NCBI GenBank assembly: GCA_028819195.1
Contig: JAPPMF010000004.1
Coordinates: 1-64,000 of the forward strand
Direction: 5' to 3'
Length of the DNA: 64,000 bases
Source: Bin55 sp028819195
GTDB taxonomy: Bacteria; Pseudomonadota; Gammaproteobacteria; Pseudomonadales; Azotimanducaceae
The notes under the pieces are model-generated. The model was not told the origin of the DNA, searched no databases, and saw only the letters and a list, made by a program, of their open reading frames with translations. Both the position numbers and the translations under genes were made by a program. Of the stretch, positions 35,166 to 44,142 are shown piece after piece. The stretch's first letter is position 1. Each line of letters begins with the position of its first letter.

Positions 35166-36548
35166 ATGGCGTATCTAGCTTTAGCACGCAAGTATCGACC
35201 GCGCTCCTTTGCAGAAGTCAAGGGGCAGGATCATAGTGTACGTGCCCTGACTAACGCACTGAATTTTGAACGCTTACATCACGCCTATCTGTTCACTGGC
35301 ACCCGAGGAGTAGGCAAAACTACTTTAGCACGTATTTTTGCTAACTGTCTGAATTGCGAAGTCAAAATAGCAGCTGAAGTTTGTGGTACCTGCGGGGCTT
35401 GCACCGCTTTCATACAAGGTAATTATCCTGATTTATATGAAGTGGACGCTGCGTCACGTACCGGCGTCGACGATATGCGTAAACTGCTGGAAAACTTGCA
35501 CTATTCCCCGTCAGTAGGACGCTTTAAAGTCTACATTATTGATGAAGTACACATGCTTTCTTCAGCCAGTTTCAATGCACTATTGAAAACATTGGAAGAA
35601 CCACCCGAACATGTGAAATTCATTTTTGCAACCACAGATCCCAAAAAGATTCCGTTGACAGTGCTTTCTCGGTGCTTACAGTTTCACTTGAGAAATATCG
35701 AACCGATTACGATTCAAGTACAACTAGCAGAAATCTTGGGTAAAGAAGAAGTAAATTACGACGAAGGTGCCCTAGAACTACTGAGTCGAGTCTCGCAAGG
35801 GAGCTTACGCGATGCTCTGTCGCTGACCGATCAAGCGATTGCACATGGAGGCGGAGAGGTTAGAAAGGACAATGTAATTGATTTATTGGGCACAGCTCGA
35901 GTTGAAGAAATTACGACGATTCTCAATCTTTTGCTGCAGCAAGATCGGGAAAAAATCGTTAAATTCGTCTCTGATCTCGCCTCTCGAGCAGTAAATTTTG
36001 CCGATTTGCTAGAAGGTTTGTTACGTAGCGTACACCGGCTATCGTTAGCAGATATTCTAGGCGCCACACTTGACGATGAACTTAAGGATTATGTCGGTAA
36101 ATTTACGCCGGAGTGGCTACAGGTCGCGTACCAAATTTTGATCGTCGGTAACCGCGACTTGAAATACGCGCCGGATCATAAAGTGGGTTTTGATATGACC
36201 CTTTTGCGTTTACTAGATTTCGAACTTGTCGAAGAGAATAAATCGCAGCAGACAAACCAGACTGTCTCACCTAATCGTTCATCGTCCCCCAGAACACCAA
36301 AGGCTGAAACCCGTTCAACGACAACGAATCGCCAATCTTCTTCAAAGACTCAATCGGATACAACCGTCGCGAAATCCGAGAACAGTGCAAATTCCGCAAA
36401 AGACCAAAACAAACGTCCCGTTGAAAAGCGAACTCCAGCTGATGAAACTAAACGTCAAGAGTTTGAAGAAGATGAACTGGGTGAACAACTCAAAGAGAGT
36501 TTTGGTGCTACCCTAGGAACGGTTGTGGTACTAAACGACACTCACTAA
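35166..36548 (+). CDS. dnaX: DNA polymerase III gamma/tau subunit, short form
   Basis: Clamp-loader ATPase. 460 residues, against 643 for E. coli tau. Walker A GTRGVGKT (45-52), zinc cysteines at 64, 73, 76 and 79, Walker B IIDEVHML and the SRC sensor (LSRCLQFHL) are intact. After about residue 365 comes a low-complexity Ser/Thr/Lys linker, then a short end (EQLKESFGATLGTVVVL) that resembles the start of the tau C-terminal domain. The rest of the region that binds DnaB and the polymerase is missing. recR follows 23 bases later with no ybaB between. Confidence 0.95.
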   Translation: MAYLALARKYRPRSFAEVKGQDHSVRALTNALNFERLHHAYLFTGTRGVGKTTLARIFANCLNCEVKIAAEVCGTCGACTAFIQGNYPDLYEVDAASRTGVDDMRKLLENLHYSPSVGRFKVYIIDEVHMLSSASFNALLKTLEEPPEHVKFIFATTDPKKIPLTVLSRCLQFHLRNIEPITIQVQLAEILGKEEVNYDEGALELLSRVSQGSLRDALSLTDQAIAHGGGEVRKDNVIDLLGTARVEEITTILNLLLQQDREKIVKFVSDLASRAVNFADLLEGLLRSVHRLSLADILGATLDDELKDYVGKFTPEWLQVAYQILIVGNRDLKYAPDHKVGFDMTLLRLLDFELVEENKSQQTNQTVSPNRSSSPRTPKAETRSTTTNRQSSSKTQSDTTVAKSENSANSAKDQNKRPVEKRTPADETKRQEFEEDELGEQLKESFGATLGTVVVLNDTH

Positions 36549-36571
36549 CTCGCCCGTTCGAACCAATTCTT

Positions 36572-37180
36572 TTGAAAACCTTTAGTCCTTCCTTATCTAA
36601 ACTGATTCAAGCTCTTAGTACGATTCCTGGAATAGGTCCGAAATCTGCTACTCGAATTGCGCTAAATCTAGTCTACAAGAATCGCGAGGGCGGACAACGC
36701 CTGGTTGAAGCGTTAGATTCCGCGGTTCAAAACATCAAAGCATGTTCGAGATGCCGTAATGTATCAGATGAAGAAATCTGTGAGATTTGTCGTGACAAGA
36801 GACGCGATGGTTCGATAATGTGTATTGTTGAATCTCCAGCTGATGCGATCGCGATTGAACGAGCTGAAGTTTTCAATGGACTCTACTTCGTTTTACACGG
36901 AAATTTATCTCCGATAGACGGTGTAGAACCAAAGGATTTGGGCATGGACTTGCTATATGAACAAGTTACGACAGAGGAGATTAAGGAGGTCATTATCGCG
37001 ACGAGCACCTCTACTGAAGGAGAAGCAACCGCCTACTACATTACAGAGTTAGTCAAGAACACCGGCGTTAGAGTATCTCGTATTGCACACGGTGTTCCTG
37101 TTGGTGGACAGTTAGAGTACTCCGATGTATCGACAATCCATCACGCCATGCGAGGACGAACCGTGCTCGAATCGAGTTGA
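36572..37180 (+). CDS. recR: Recombination mediator RecR
   Basis: 202 residues: N-terminal helix-hairpin-helix LSTIPGIGPKSATRIA, zinc finger cysteines 58, 61, 70 and 73, a Toprim domain beginning IMCIVESPADAIAIE and a C-terminal GVPVGGQLEYSD stretch. With RecO and RecF it loads RecA at gaps. TTG start at 36572. Forms an operon with dnaX. Confidence 0.97.
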   Translation: MKTFSPSLSKLIQALSTIPGIGPKSATRIALNLVYKNREGGQRLVEALDSAVQNIKACSRCRNVSDEEICEICRDKRRDGSIMCIVESPADAIAIERAEVFNGLYFVLHGNLSPIDGVEPKDLGMDLLYEQVTTEEIKEVIIATSTSTEGEATAYYITELVKNTGVRVSRIAHGVPVGGQLEYSDVSTIHHAMRGRTVLESS

Positions 37181-37234
37181 CTGTGCTTGCCAAAACATCA
37201 ACCACACAGACCGGCACTAGATTGAGAAGTTTGG

Positions 37235-37684
37235 ATGAACATTACCAAAGACCGCTACTGGGAATATAAACGGCTAGACCAACTATCACAAGACGAATGG
37301 GAAAATCTGTGTGATGGCTGTGCCCAGTGCTGTCAAATGAGAGTTCGATGTGACGAGTCCAAGCACCTAGCCATTATTCCCATAACTTGTGAGTTGTTAG
37401 ATTTACAATCGTGCCGTTGTACTAAGTACACAGATCGACACCGACTAGTTCCCAATTGTGTCGAACTTACTCCGGAGAACGTTACGACGCTCAAATGGTT
37501 ACCAGAAACATGTGCATATCGATTGATTGGTGAAGGCAAACCACTCTTCGAGTGGCATCCACTTATTGCTGGAAATCGTAAAAAGATGGAAGAACAGGGC
37601 ATTAGTGTTGCGCATAGAGCAGTGTCTGCCCGTAACGTACATCCCGACGATTTAAGCTTTGAAGTTTTAAAATGGGTGAAGTAA
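37235..37684 (+). CDS. YcgN-family cysteine cluster protein
   Basis: 149 residues of the UPF0260/YcgN family: cysteine-rich CDGCAQCCQ at 27-35 and later cysteines in SCRCTKY and PNCVEL, and the conserved WLPETCAYR stretch. The family is thought to bind metal or an iron-sulfur cluster; its role is unknown. ATG at 37235, same direction as recR, 54 bases downstream. Confidence 0.88.
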   Translation: MNITKDRYWEYKRLDQLSQDEWENLCDGCAQCCQMRVRCDESKHLAIIPITCELLDLQSCRCTKYTDRHRLVPNCVELTPENVTTLKWLPETCAYRLIGEGKPLFEWHPLIAGNRKKMEEQGISVAHRAVSARNVHPDDLSFEVLKWVK

Positions 37685-37703
37685 AGTATCGAGGTGCGCG
37701 TGT

Positions 37704-38030
37704 GTGTCTTATGTGATTGGTTGGATGGTGGCGGTCTTGGCCACGGGATGTCTTGCGTTACTTATTTACATCCCGCTTAGACGACACCGAATTGTCGCTA
37801 CTTGGTTAATTACCCTAGGAGCTTTTTGGGCGCTGTTTCCATGGCGAATTCAAGAAGACTTCTTTGCTCCGATATTTGTTGTATTTTTCTTCAGAATGTT
37901 CTTAGAGAGTGATGCAGATGCTGCCTTAGTTGGGGCAATCGGATTTTTGGCAACAGTCGGAATTTGTGCTATTTTCGCTGTAATAGCCATACTCCATAGA
38001 GTATTCAAATATCGTAAAAACAAAGACTAG
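37704..38030 (+). CDS. Small membrane protein of unknown function
   Basis: 108 residues with three hydrophobic segments (about 5-22, 30-68 in two parts, 78-100) and a basic end (HRVFKYRKNKD). No family recognised. The GTG at 37704 has GAGGTG about eight bases upstream, and the gene follows ycgN by 19 bases, so it is probably in the same transcript. Confidence 0.65.
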   Translation: MSYVIGWMVAVLATGCLALLIYIPLRRHRIVATWLITLGAFWALFPWRIQEDFFAPIFVVFFFRMFLESDADAALVGAIGFLATVGICAIFAVIAILHRVFKYRKNKD

Positions 38031-38078
38031 TATCTACTCACTAAACGAATCAATTGATTATTAGTCAACCTCTGTTGC

Positions 38079-41000
38079 ATGTCAAGTCACCATCAATCAC
38101 TTCCAAACACAGTGATGTGTGTTGACGCCTATCTTTTGAAGAGAAGTCGGTCCGGTCGTCCATTATCGACTGTGAAACGAACCAAACTTCAACGTAGTGA
38201 AAAAGAAGTTAGACGACGTCAATCTTTGGTACCACAAACGTTCCCTGTGACGACGTTACCCATCAAAGATTCACTGCCAGAAATTCGCACACTGCTCAAG
38301 CAGCATCAAGTCATCATTGTGGCTGGCGAGACTGGTTCGGGTAAGACAACGCAACTACCTATTGAATGTCTTAGAGTAGGGTTAGGGGTAAGAGGTATGA
38401 TTGGTCACACTCAACCGCGTCGTTTAGCAGCTCGTAGTGTGAGTCGCCGAATTGCTGAACAGTTAAACGTATCTTTGGGGGAACAAGTAGGGTATGCTGT
38501 TCGCTTCGAAGATCAGACAAGTAAAAACACCTTAGTAAAACTCCTTACGGATGGTTTACTACTAACGGAAATTCAACATGATCCGTTCCTGAGTGCCTAT
38601 GACACGATTATTGTTGACGAGGCACATGAACGGAGTCTAAATGTAGATTTACTGCTCGGTTATCTGAAAAAGTTATTGCACAGACGACGAGATTTAAAGG
38701 TCATTGTCACAAGTGCAACTATCGACGTTGCAAGTTTTTCCGATTTTTTTGAACAAGCACCAGTCGTGCAAGTTGAAGGGAGGACTTTTCCAGTTGACAT
38801 ACGCTATCACCCTGTTGCTACAGATGAAGAACAAGTTCTCAAACACTGTATTCAAGAAATTGAACGAGAACCGTACTCCAAAGTTCAAGATGTCTTGATT
38901 TTTCTTGCGGGGGAACGAGAAATTTTCCACTGGTCGCGCTGGTTTCGACGATATTACGGCTCGACGTATGAGATCTTACCGCTTTATTCGCGCCTACCTT
39001 CACGAGAACAGCAGCGCATTTTTAGTTCTTCCAAAACTCGTCGTATATTACTAGCCACAAATGTTGCCGAGACCAGTCTGACGGTACCAAATATTAAGTT
39101 TGTCATCGATTTTGGTCGAGCGAGAATTAGCCGATATAGTTTGACGTCGAGAATTCAACAACTTCCCATCGAACGCATTTCTCAAGCTAGTGCAAACCAG
39201 CGCGCAGGCCGTTGTGGTCGTCTTGCACCAGGTGTTTGTTTTCGTCTCTATGACGAAGCAGATTTTCTCAAGCGGGACCAATATATCATCCCCGAAATTA
39301 AAAGAACGAACCTAGCGTCTGTAGTCCTACAAATAAAAGCTTTTGGTTTTGGTTCCATAGAAACTTTTCCATTTTTAGATCGCCCCACCGATCGAGCTTT
39401 CACAGCCGCCCTTAAACTGCTCGAGGAATTAGGGGCACTCGTCGACGATCGTATCACGATGCGTGGTAAGAAAATGGCGGCGATCCCGATTGACGCGCGA
39501 CTTGCACGAATGTTATTAGAAGCCCATAAACAACAATCGCTCAGGGAAGTTCTCATTATTGTGTCCGCGTTAGCGATACAAGACCCGTTCCAAAGACCGC
39601 TTGACAAGCAGCAGCCAGCTGATCAAGCGCACCAGCAATTCAAGGATGCGAAATCGGACTTTCAAACCTATATCAATCTTTGGAACTGGGCAGAAAAGTC
39701 ACGTAGAGATTTATCTCGAAGTGAGTTTCAACTCGCTTTGGAGTACGCTTTTGTGTCCAGAGTTCGTTACGAGGAATGGCGTTCGCTACATCGTCAATTG
39801 AGTTTAAGCTGCAAACGGCTCGGAATGCGTTTGAATACGCACAATGCATCTTTCAAAGAGATTCACGGTGCGTTGTTGAGTGGCTCACTTGGCTTCATCG
39901 GGTGTCGTATAGACGACGACAGATATGTTGGTGTAAAAGGAACGAATTTTTTCTTGTTTCCAGGTTCTACCTTAGCAACTAAAAAACCTAAGTGGATTAT
40001 GTCGGCAGAAATATTTGAGACTTCAAACAAGTTTGCGCGTGGTATCGTTGGCATTCATCCCAATTGGATAGAACACTATGCGGAACACATCGCGACGAAA
40101 AAGCACCACGATCCGTATTGGGATACAAGTCGGAATGAAGGTATGATTTTACTAGATATTGCTGTGTATGGTTTGTTGATTGTGAAGGATCGTATCGTTC
40201 GTTTAGCCGAAGTTGACAACAATTTAGCGCGCGAGTTCTTTTTACTCCATGGTTTGGTCAAATCGAAAGTCCCGGTTGAGTGTAAAGAAATTCAGCGAAA
40301 TCAGACGCTGGTTACTACCCTCACAGAATTGCAAATCCGCCAGCGACGTTTAGATTTAGTCGCTGGCGATGAACATTTACGGGAGTTTTACCGCGAGCGA
40401 CTCCCTGCAAACGTCATGAGTTCATCGTCATTAGTCGTTTGGTACCGTCAAGCTTCTTTGAGAGAGAAAGCGCGTTTACAAATGTCGCCTGAACACGTTT
40501 TGCGTAAAAAGGCGATCCACCTTCGTGAAGATGCCTTTCCATCTACTCTAAAGATTAAATCAAGAGAATACCCATTACAGTATGTGTTTGGTCCGGGACA
40601 ACCAGACGATGGTGTCTCGGTACAAGTTTCGAGTTCGGAACTAGCAGAATTATCGGCTGCAGCTTTGGAATGGGTCGTTCCAGGATTCATGGAAGAGAAA
40701 TGTCAAGAGTTACTTCGTGGTTTGCCGAAAAATATCCGTAAAAAGCTATCTCCTATCTCGGATCATTTAAAACAAATCTTACCGACATTAGTCAGTCCTG
40801 AAGTCTTTCGTGTAGGGCGATTCGTCGAAGCGTTATCCCGGGAAGTACACAATAAATTTAAGGTTTCAATTGACCCACGATTGTGGAATTTGTCCAAGTT
40901 ATCACGACATTTAACGATGAACGTACAGATTTGTTCCGACGATAACATCGTCATTGATCAGGACAGAAATGTCGAGATGTTATGTGCGCGTCATATAGCA

Positions 41001-41909
41001 AGTATCAGTAAGCAAGTAGATGAGAAACATTTGGCTAAGTACGAACAGATGGGATTGACTCAATATCCAAAGTCAGGATTAGATGCCCAGTTTAAGGTCG
41101 AATATTTCGGTGGATCGTGCTTGGTTTATACGGTTTTGGAAGATCAGATCTCTAACGTCGACTTAAGAGTGGAAGTTGTCCCGAAACGTCAGTATCAGAA
41201 AAACTTACGCGGTTTGTGTCGATTTGTCGCACTGCAAGAAGGTCAATCTAAACGTTATCTACAAGAAGAATTCAACAAAGATCTACGATTATTGCAACAT
41301 GCTGCGGAAGTAATCGAAGCGAGCGATTTCTTCGACGACATCCTCTTGACTTCCATCAAGAAGATATTCTTTACAAAAGGTAATTTGCCATCGACACGCG
41401 CCGAGTTCGATACTCTTGTACGTAGTCATCGGAGTGAACTCATTCCACAAACATTGGAACTTATGAATTGGGTTTCGGATTTGGTATCGCAACGAAAACA
41501 GATTGTGTTGGCGTTAGATCAGTTAACGTCTCCTGCCTTTGACATGTCAAAACAAGATGCGTTTAGTCAGTTAGATACACTTTTCGCAGAGGGTTTTCCG
41601 TATATTCTCTCACAAAGTATCTTGGAAAATATTCCACGATATTTGAAAGCGTTGCTACACCGTATCAGTTCTTTACAAGGTAGATTAAGCAAAGATCTAC
41701 TTGGAGTACAAGAAATTCAGACCTGGGAAAAGCGATTGTCGCAACTCACGGAAAACGAGATAGGAATGGAAGCCCAAGATCATGTATTTCAGTTGTTACA
41801 AGAATTTCGAATTTCGTTGTTTTATCAGGGTATGAAGACGAAAGTACCGGTTTCGGTCAAACGCCTTGAAAAAGTATTTGAAAAATATGAACCTTTGCAG
41901 AAAATCTAG
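38079..41909 (+). CDS. hrpA: ATP-dependent RNA helicase HrpA
   Basis: 1276 residues, the usual HrpA size. DEAH-box helicase core: Walker A GETGSGKT (83-90), TQPRRLAARS, DEAH (180-183), SAT in VTSATID, and QRAGRCGR in motif VI. A long C-terminal region (DUF3418/OB-fold part) follows. In E. coli HrpA resolves stalled ribosomes and processes mRNA. ATG at 38079; no clear ribosome binding site. Ends 30 bases before the 11-bp repeat array. Confidence 0.97.
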   Translation: MSSHHQSLPNTVMCVDAYLLKRSRSGRPLSTVKRTKLQRSEKEVRRRQSLVPQTFPVTTLPIKDSLPEIRTLLKQHQVIIVAGETGSGKTTQLPIECLRVGLGVRGMIGHTQPRRLAARSVSRRIAEQLNVSLGEQVGYAVRFEDQTSKNTLVKLLTDGLLLTEIQHDPFLSAYDTIIVDEAHERSLNVDLLLGYLKKLLHRRRDLKVIVTSATIDVASFSDFFEQAPVVQVEGRTFPVDIRYHPVATDEEQVLKHCIQEIEREPYSKVQDVLIFLAGEREIFHWSRWFRRYYGSTYEILPLYSRLPSREQQRIFSSSKTRRILLATNVAETSLTVPNIKFVIDFGRARISRYSLTSRIQQLPIERISQASANQRAGRCGRLAPGVCFRLYDEADFLKRDQYIIPEIKRTNLASVVLQIKAFGFGSIETFPFLDRPTDRAFTAALKLLEELGALVDDRITMRGKKMAAIPIDARLARMLLEAHKQQSLREVLIIVSALAIQDPFQRPLDKQQPADQAHQQFKDAKSDFQTYINLWNWAEKSRRDLSRSEFQLALEYAFVSRVRYEEWRSLHRQLSLSCKRLGMRLNTHNASFKEIHGALLSGSLGFIGCRIDDDRYVGVKGTNFFLFPGSTLATKKPKWIMSAEIFETSNKFARGIVGIHPNWIEHYAEHIATKKHHDPYWDTSRNEGMILLDIAVYGLLIVKDRIVRLAEVDNNLAREFFLLHGLVKSKVPVECKEIQRNQTLVTTLTELQIRQRRLDLVAGDEHLREFYRERLPANVMSSSSLVVWYRQASLREKARLQMSPEHVLRKKAIHLREDAFPSTLKIKSREYPLQYVFGPGQPDDGVSVQVSSSELAELSAAALEWVVPGFMEEKCQELLRGLPKNIRKKLSPISDHLKQILPTLVSPEVFRVGRFVEALSREVHNKFKVSIDPRLWNLSKLSRHLTMNVQICSDDNIVIDQDRNVEMLCARHIASISKQVDEKHLAKYEQMGLTQYPKSGLDAQFKVEYFGGSCLVYTVLEDQISNVDLRVEVVPKRQYQKNLRGLCRFVALQEGQSKRYLQEEFNKDLRLLQHAAEVIEASDFFDDILLTSIKKIFFTKGNLPSTRAEFDTLVRSHRSELIPQTLELMNWVSDLVSQRKQIVLALDQLTSPAFDMSKQDAFSQLDTLFAEGFPYILSQSILENIPRYLKALLHRISSLQGRLSKDLLGVQEIQTWEKRLSQLTENEIGMEAQDHVFQLLQEFRISLFYQGMKTKVPVSVKRLEKVFEKYEPLQKI

Positions 41910-41939
41910 TTGAGAATTCAAACACCTAAGTTGAAATCG

Positions 41940-41992
41940 AATAATGGAGAAATAATGGAGAAATAATGGAGAAATAATGGAGAAATAATGGA
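41940..41992. repeat. Tandem 11-bp repeat array upstream of the bufferin precursor
   Basis: AATAATGGAGA is repeated four times without mismatch plus a partial fifth copy, period exactly 11. The array ends 17 bases before a perfect TATAAT, where a -35 box would be. The same unit, inverted, is found at 44654-44697 on the other side of the bufferin cluster. Period near one helical turn suggests stacked protein binding sites. Confidence 0.92.
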
Positions 41993-42009
41993 TTTATACT
42001 TAAATTTCT

Positions 42010-42015
42010 TATAAT
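42010..42015 (+). promoter_or_regulatory. -10 box of the bufferin operon
   Basis: Perfect TATAAT, 63 bases before the precursor ATG. At 17-base spacing the -35 position (41987-41992) reads AATGGA, a poor match, and is part of the repeat array. This is the layout of an activator-dependent promoter. Confidence 0.5.
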
Positions 42016-42078
42016 ACACATTGAAAATTGCACATAGTTAACACTATGTTTTTGAACTTACAACTGAGGACTTCGACT

Positions 42079-42435
42079 ATGAATAATGAAATCAACAAAT
42101 CGCTTACTTTTGGAATTGGTGCCGTGATGGCTGCTTCCCTTGGAGTATCGGTTGGCGCTTCTTTAGAAGACGAAGCTGATACCGTTTTTGTCTTAGATTC
42201 ACTTGACGATCACGACATACTTTCCTCCGACGAAGAGGGAGAGTGTGGCGAAGGCAAATGTGGCGACGATGGTGAAGACGACGAAGGCGAATGCGGCGAA
42301 GGCAAATGCGGCGAAGACGGGGACGACACCGAAGGTGAATGTGGCGAAGGTAAATGCGGCGAAGATTCCGACGGCGACGACGACTCCGACGACGATGACT
42401 CCGAGGAAGAGGGAGAAGAGACTACAGAGGAGTAA
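42079..42435 (+). CDS. bufA: Bufferin-like RiPP precursor with three EGECGEGKCG cores
   Basis: 118 residues. An N-terminal signal-like stretch (FGIGAVMAASLGVSVGAS) is followed by an acidic spacer and three copies of EGECGEGKCG at 53-62, 69-78 and 85-94, spaced 16 residues. They give six cysteines (56, 61, 72, 77, 88, 93) as three CX4C pairs. The tail is almost only Asp, Glu and Ser. EGKCG is the modified core motif of bufferins, whose cysteines are converted to thiooxazoles that bind copper. GAGG eight bases before the ATG at 42079 fixes the start; the longer frame to 42028 crosses the promoter. DUF692 and DUF2063 genes follow. Confidence 0.85.
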   Translation: MNNEINKSLTFGIGAVMAASLGVSVGASLEDEADTVFVLDSLDDHDILSSDEEGECGEGKCGDDGEDDEGECGEGKCGEDGDDTEGECGEGKCGEDSDGDDDSDDDDSEEEGEETTEE

Positions 42436-42437
42436 TC

Positions 42438-42510
42438 ACATCTCGTTTTAGTCCGAGATGTCTGAATGTCATATTGTAGATTCTTGTACCCCGGGAATCT
42501 ACAATATGAC
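42438..42510 (+). other. Two intercistronic hairpins between bufA and bufB
   Basis: An 8-bp stem ACATCTCG/CGAGATGT (42438-42461, loop 8) is followed by a perfect 16-bp stem, GTCATATTGTAGATTC with its complement (42468-42510, loop 11). No T tract follows, so these are not classical terminators. They may stabilise the upstream precursor message or limit readthrough into the enzyme genes. Confidence 0.8.
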
Positions 42511-42524
42511 GACATCTTTCCACA

Positions 42525-43376
42525 ATGAATTCTTCTGACCTACTTGAAGGCTCTGGGTTAGGTCTGAGAAGGGGCATGTTCCCTGACCTTCGAAAATATC
42601 AAAATCAGGTAGCAAAAACCGTTGATTTTTTTGAAGTCGCACCCGAAAACTGGATTAATGTTGGTGGCCGTTTTGGGCAGCGATTCCGCGACTTTGCGGA
42701 AAAATTTCCTATCGTTTGCCACGGTTTATCACTGTCGCTTGGAAGTCCCCAACCTTTAGATCTGTCGCTGTTAGCGCAAGTTCGAGAATTTCTTCTCGAA
42801 TTTGACATTAAGTACTACTCCGATCACCTGAGTGCTTGTAGCGACAACGGACACCTGTATGACCTCATGCCTATTCCGTTTACAGGAAGTGCTGTACGGT
42901 ACGTTGCCGAACGCATACGGACCGTTCAAGATTTTCTAGAGCGACGTATAGCAATTGAACATGTGTCTTACTATGCAAGTCCAGGGCAAGAATTGAGTGA
43001 AATCGAGTTCATTACCTCCATCTTGGATGAAGCCGATTGCAACCTTTTACTAGACGTCAACAATGCATATGTGAATAGCATTAATTTCGGCTACGATCCT
43101 AAAGAGTTTTTGGATGCCATGCCCATGGAACGGGTTACGTATATTCACATCGCGGGCCACTATAAAGAAGCTGAAAATCTCCGCGTCGATACCCACGCTG
43201 CTAATGTCATCGAACCCGTCTGGGATCTGCTCGAACACGTATACAGCAAATTTGGGCAAGTACCGACACTGTTGGAACGTGACTTCAAGTTTCCACCTGT
43301 GCCGAAATTATTGCTGGAAGTCAAACGTATAAAACAACTTCAACAACAGTATTCGGAAGAATCAATCAGTTCTTGA
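42525..43376 (+). CDS. bufB: DUF692 multinuclear non-haem iron oxidase (bufferin maturase)
   Basis: 283 residues of the MNIO (DUF692, MbnB/TglH-like) family, TIM-barrel enzymes with two or three irons that oxidise cysteines in precursor peptides. Likely metal ligands are in YYSDHLSAC, AIEHVSYYA, LLLDVNNAYVNS, YIHIAGH and DTHAANVIEPVWDL. The full barrel is present. It should modify the cysteines of the precursor encoded upstream. ATG at 42525, 89 bases after bufA across two hairpins, and four bases before bufC. Confidence 0.92.
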   Translation: MNSSDLLEGSGLGLRRGMFPDLRKYQNQVAKTVDFFEVAPENWINVGGRFGQRFRDFAEKFPIVCHGLSLSLGSPQPLDLSLLAQVREFLLEFDIKYYSDHLSACSDNGHLYDLMPIPFTGSAVRYVAERIRTVQDFLERRIAIEHVSYYASPGQELSEIEFITSILDEADCNLLLDVNNAYVNSINFGYDPKEFLDAMPMERVTYIHIAGHYKEAENLRVDTHAANVIEPVWDLLEHVYSKFGQVPTLLERDFKFPPVPKLLLEVKRIKQLQQQYSEESISS

Positions 43377-43380
43377 TCCA

Positions 43381-44142
43381 TTGAATTCAAAGACAACTAA
43401 TGAATTAAAGTTTCAGTCAATTCAGTATGCGTTCGCACGGTGTATCCGAGATCCAGAACACCACAAACCTCCTGAGAATGTCTCCGCGCAACGGATAGCG
43501 GTTTATCAAAGACTGTTCTATAACAATATTGAATCGTTTTGTGGTAGAACTTGCAAGAGTTTTCGAAAAATCATTACGGATGAACGTTGGCATGTATTGA
43601 TTCGCAGTTTCCTGCAACAACACGAATGTGAATCTCCCTACTTCAAAGACATACCGCTCGAATTTTTATCTTTTTTGTCTAGTGTAGAAGATTCTTTGTT
43701 GTCGGATTATCCGTATGCTATAGAACTGTGTCACTTTGACTGGGTTCAAAGGGAACTAGATTTAGCAGCTGATCCAACACCTCCGAAAAATTTCAATCTA
43801 AATAATTTAGTGCAAAAACTTGTACTTTCGCCGAATGCGAGATTGCTATCATATCGGTGGCCAGTGCATGATTTGAAACTCATTGAATCTTTAAAAAATA
43901 GCTCGTCACAAGGTCCATATTGGTTTATTTTTATACGCAATTTACGCAATCGAGTGGAACGAATTAGTTCTAATGCGCGGACGATTCGTGCGGCGGAACT
44001 ATTACAAGAACCTAAAAGTGGTATGCAGATACTAGATATACTCGCAAATGAATGGAATGTACCAGCTCAATCACTAGGTAAACAGTTGTTTGCTATGCTT
44101 GGTCAGCTAGTAAAGAAACACGTAATCTTCATCGTCGACTAA
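43381..44142 (+). CDS. bufC: DUF2063 partner protein of the bufferin maturase
   Basis: 253 residues. The N-terminal half matches the DUF2063 domain (QYAFARCIRDPEHH, then RIAVYQRLFYNNIESF), which always accompanies DUF692 enzymes in bufferin clusters and presents the precursor to them. The C-terminal half ends in a winged-helix-like segment (LDILANEW to LGQLVKK). TTG start at 43381, directly after bufB. Its last 14 bases overlap the convergent TerB-like gene. Confidence 0.9.
   Translation: MNSKTTNELKFQSIQYAFARCIRDPEHHKPPENVSAQRIAVYQRLFYNNIESFCGRTCKSFRKIITDERWHVLIRSFLQQHECESPYFKDIPLEFLSFLSSVEDSLLSDYPYAIELCHFDWVQRELDLAADPTPPKNFNLNNLVQKLVLSPNARLLSYRWPVHDLKLIESLKNSSSQGPYWFIFIRNLRNRVERISSNARTIRAAELLQEPKSGMQILDILANEWNVPAQSLGKQLFAMLGQLVKKHVIFIVD

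Noticed and set aside
36226..36516. Second frame in the dnaX linker as a programmed-frameshift product
   Set aside because: No A-rich slippery heptamer with a downstream hairpin is apparent at the entry to this frame; it is a shadow of low-complexity sequence.
41940..41992. Repeat array considered as CRISPR
   Set aside because: Units are 11 bases, contiguous and without spacers; no cas gene in the window.
42210..42515. 101-codon Ser/Pro-rich frame antisense to bufA
   Set aside because: It is the mirror of the Asp/Glu/Gly/Cys codon repeats; low complexity, no binding site.
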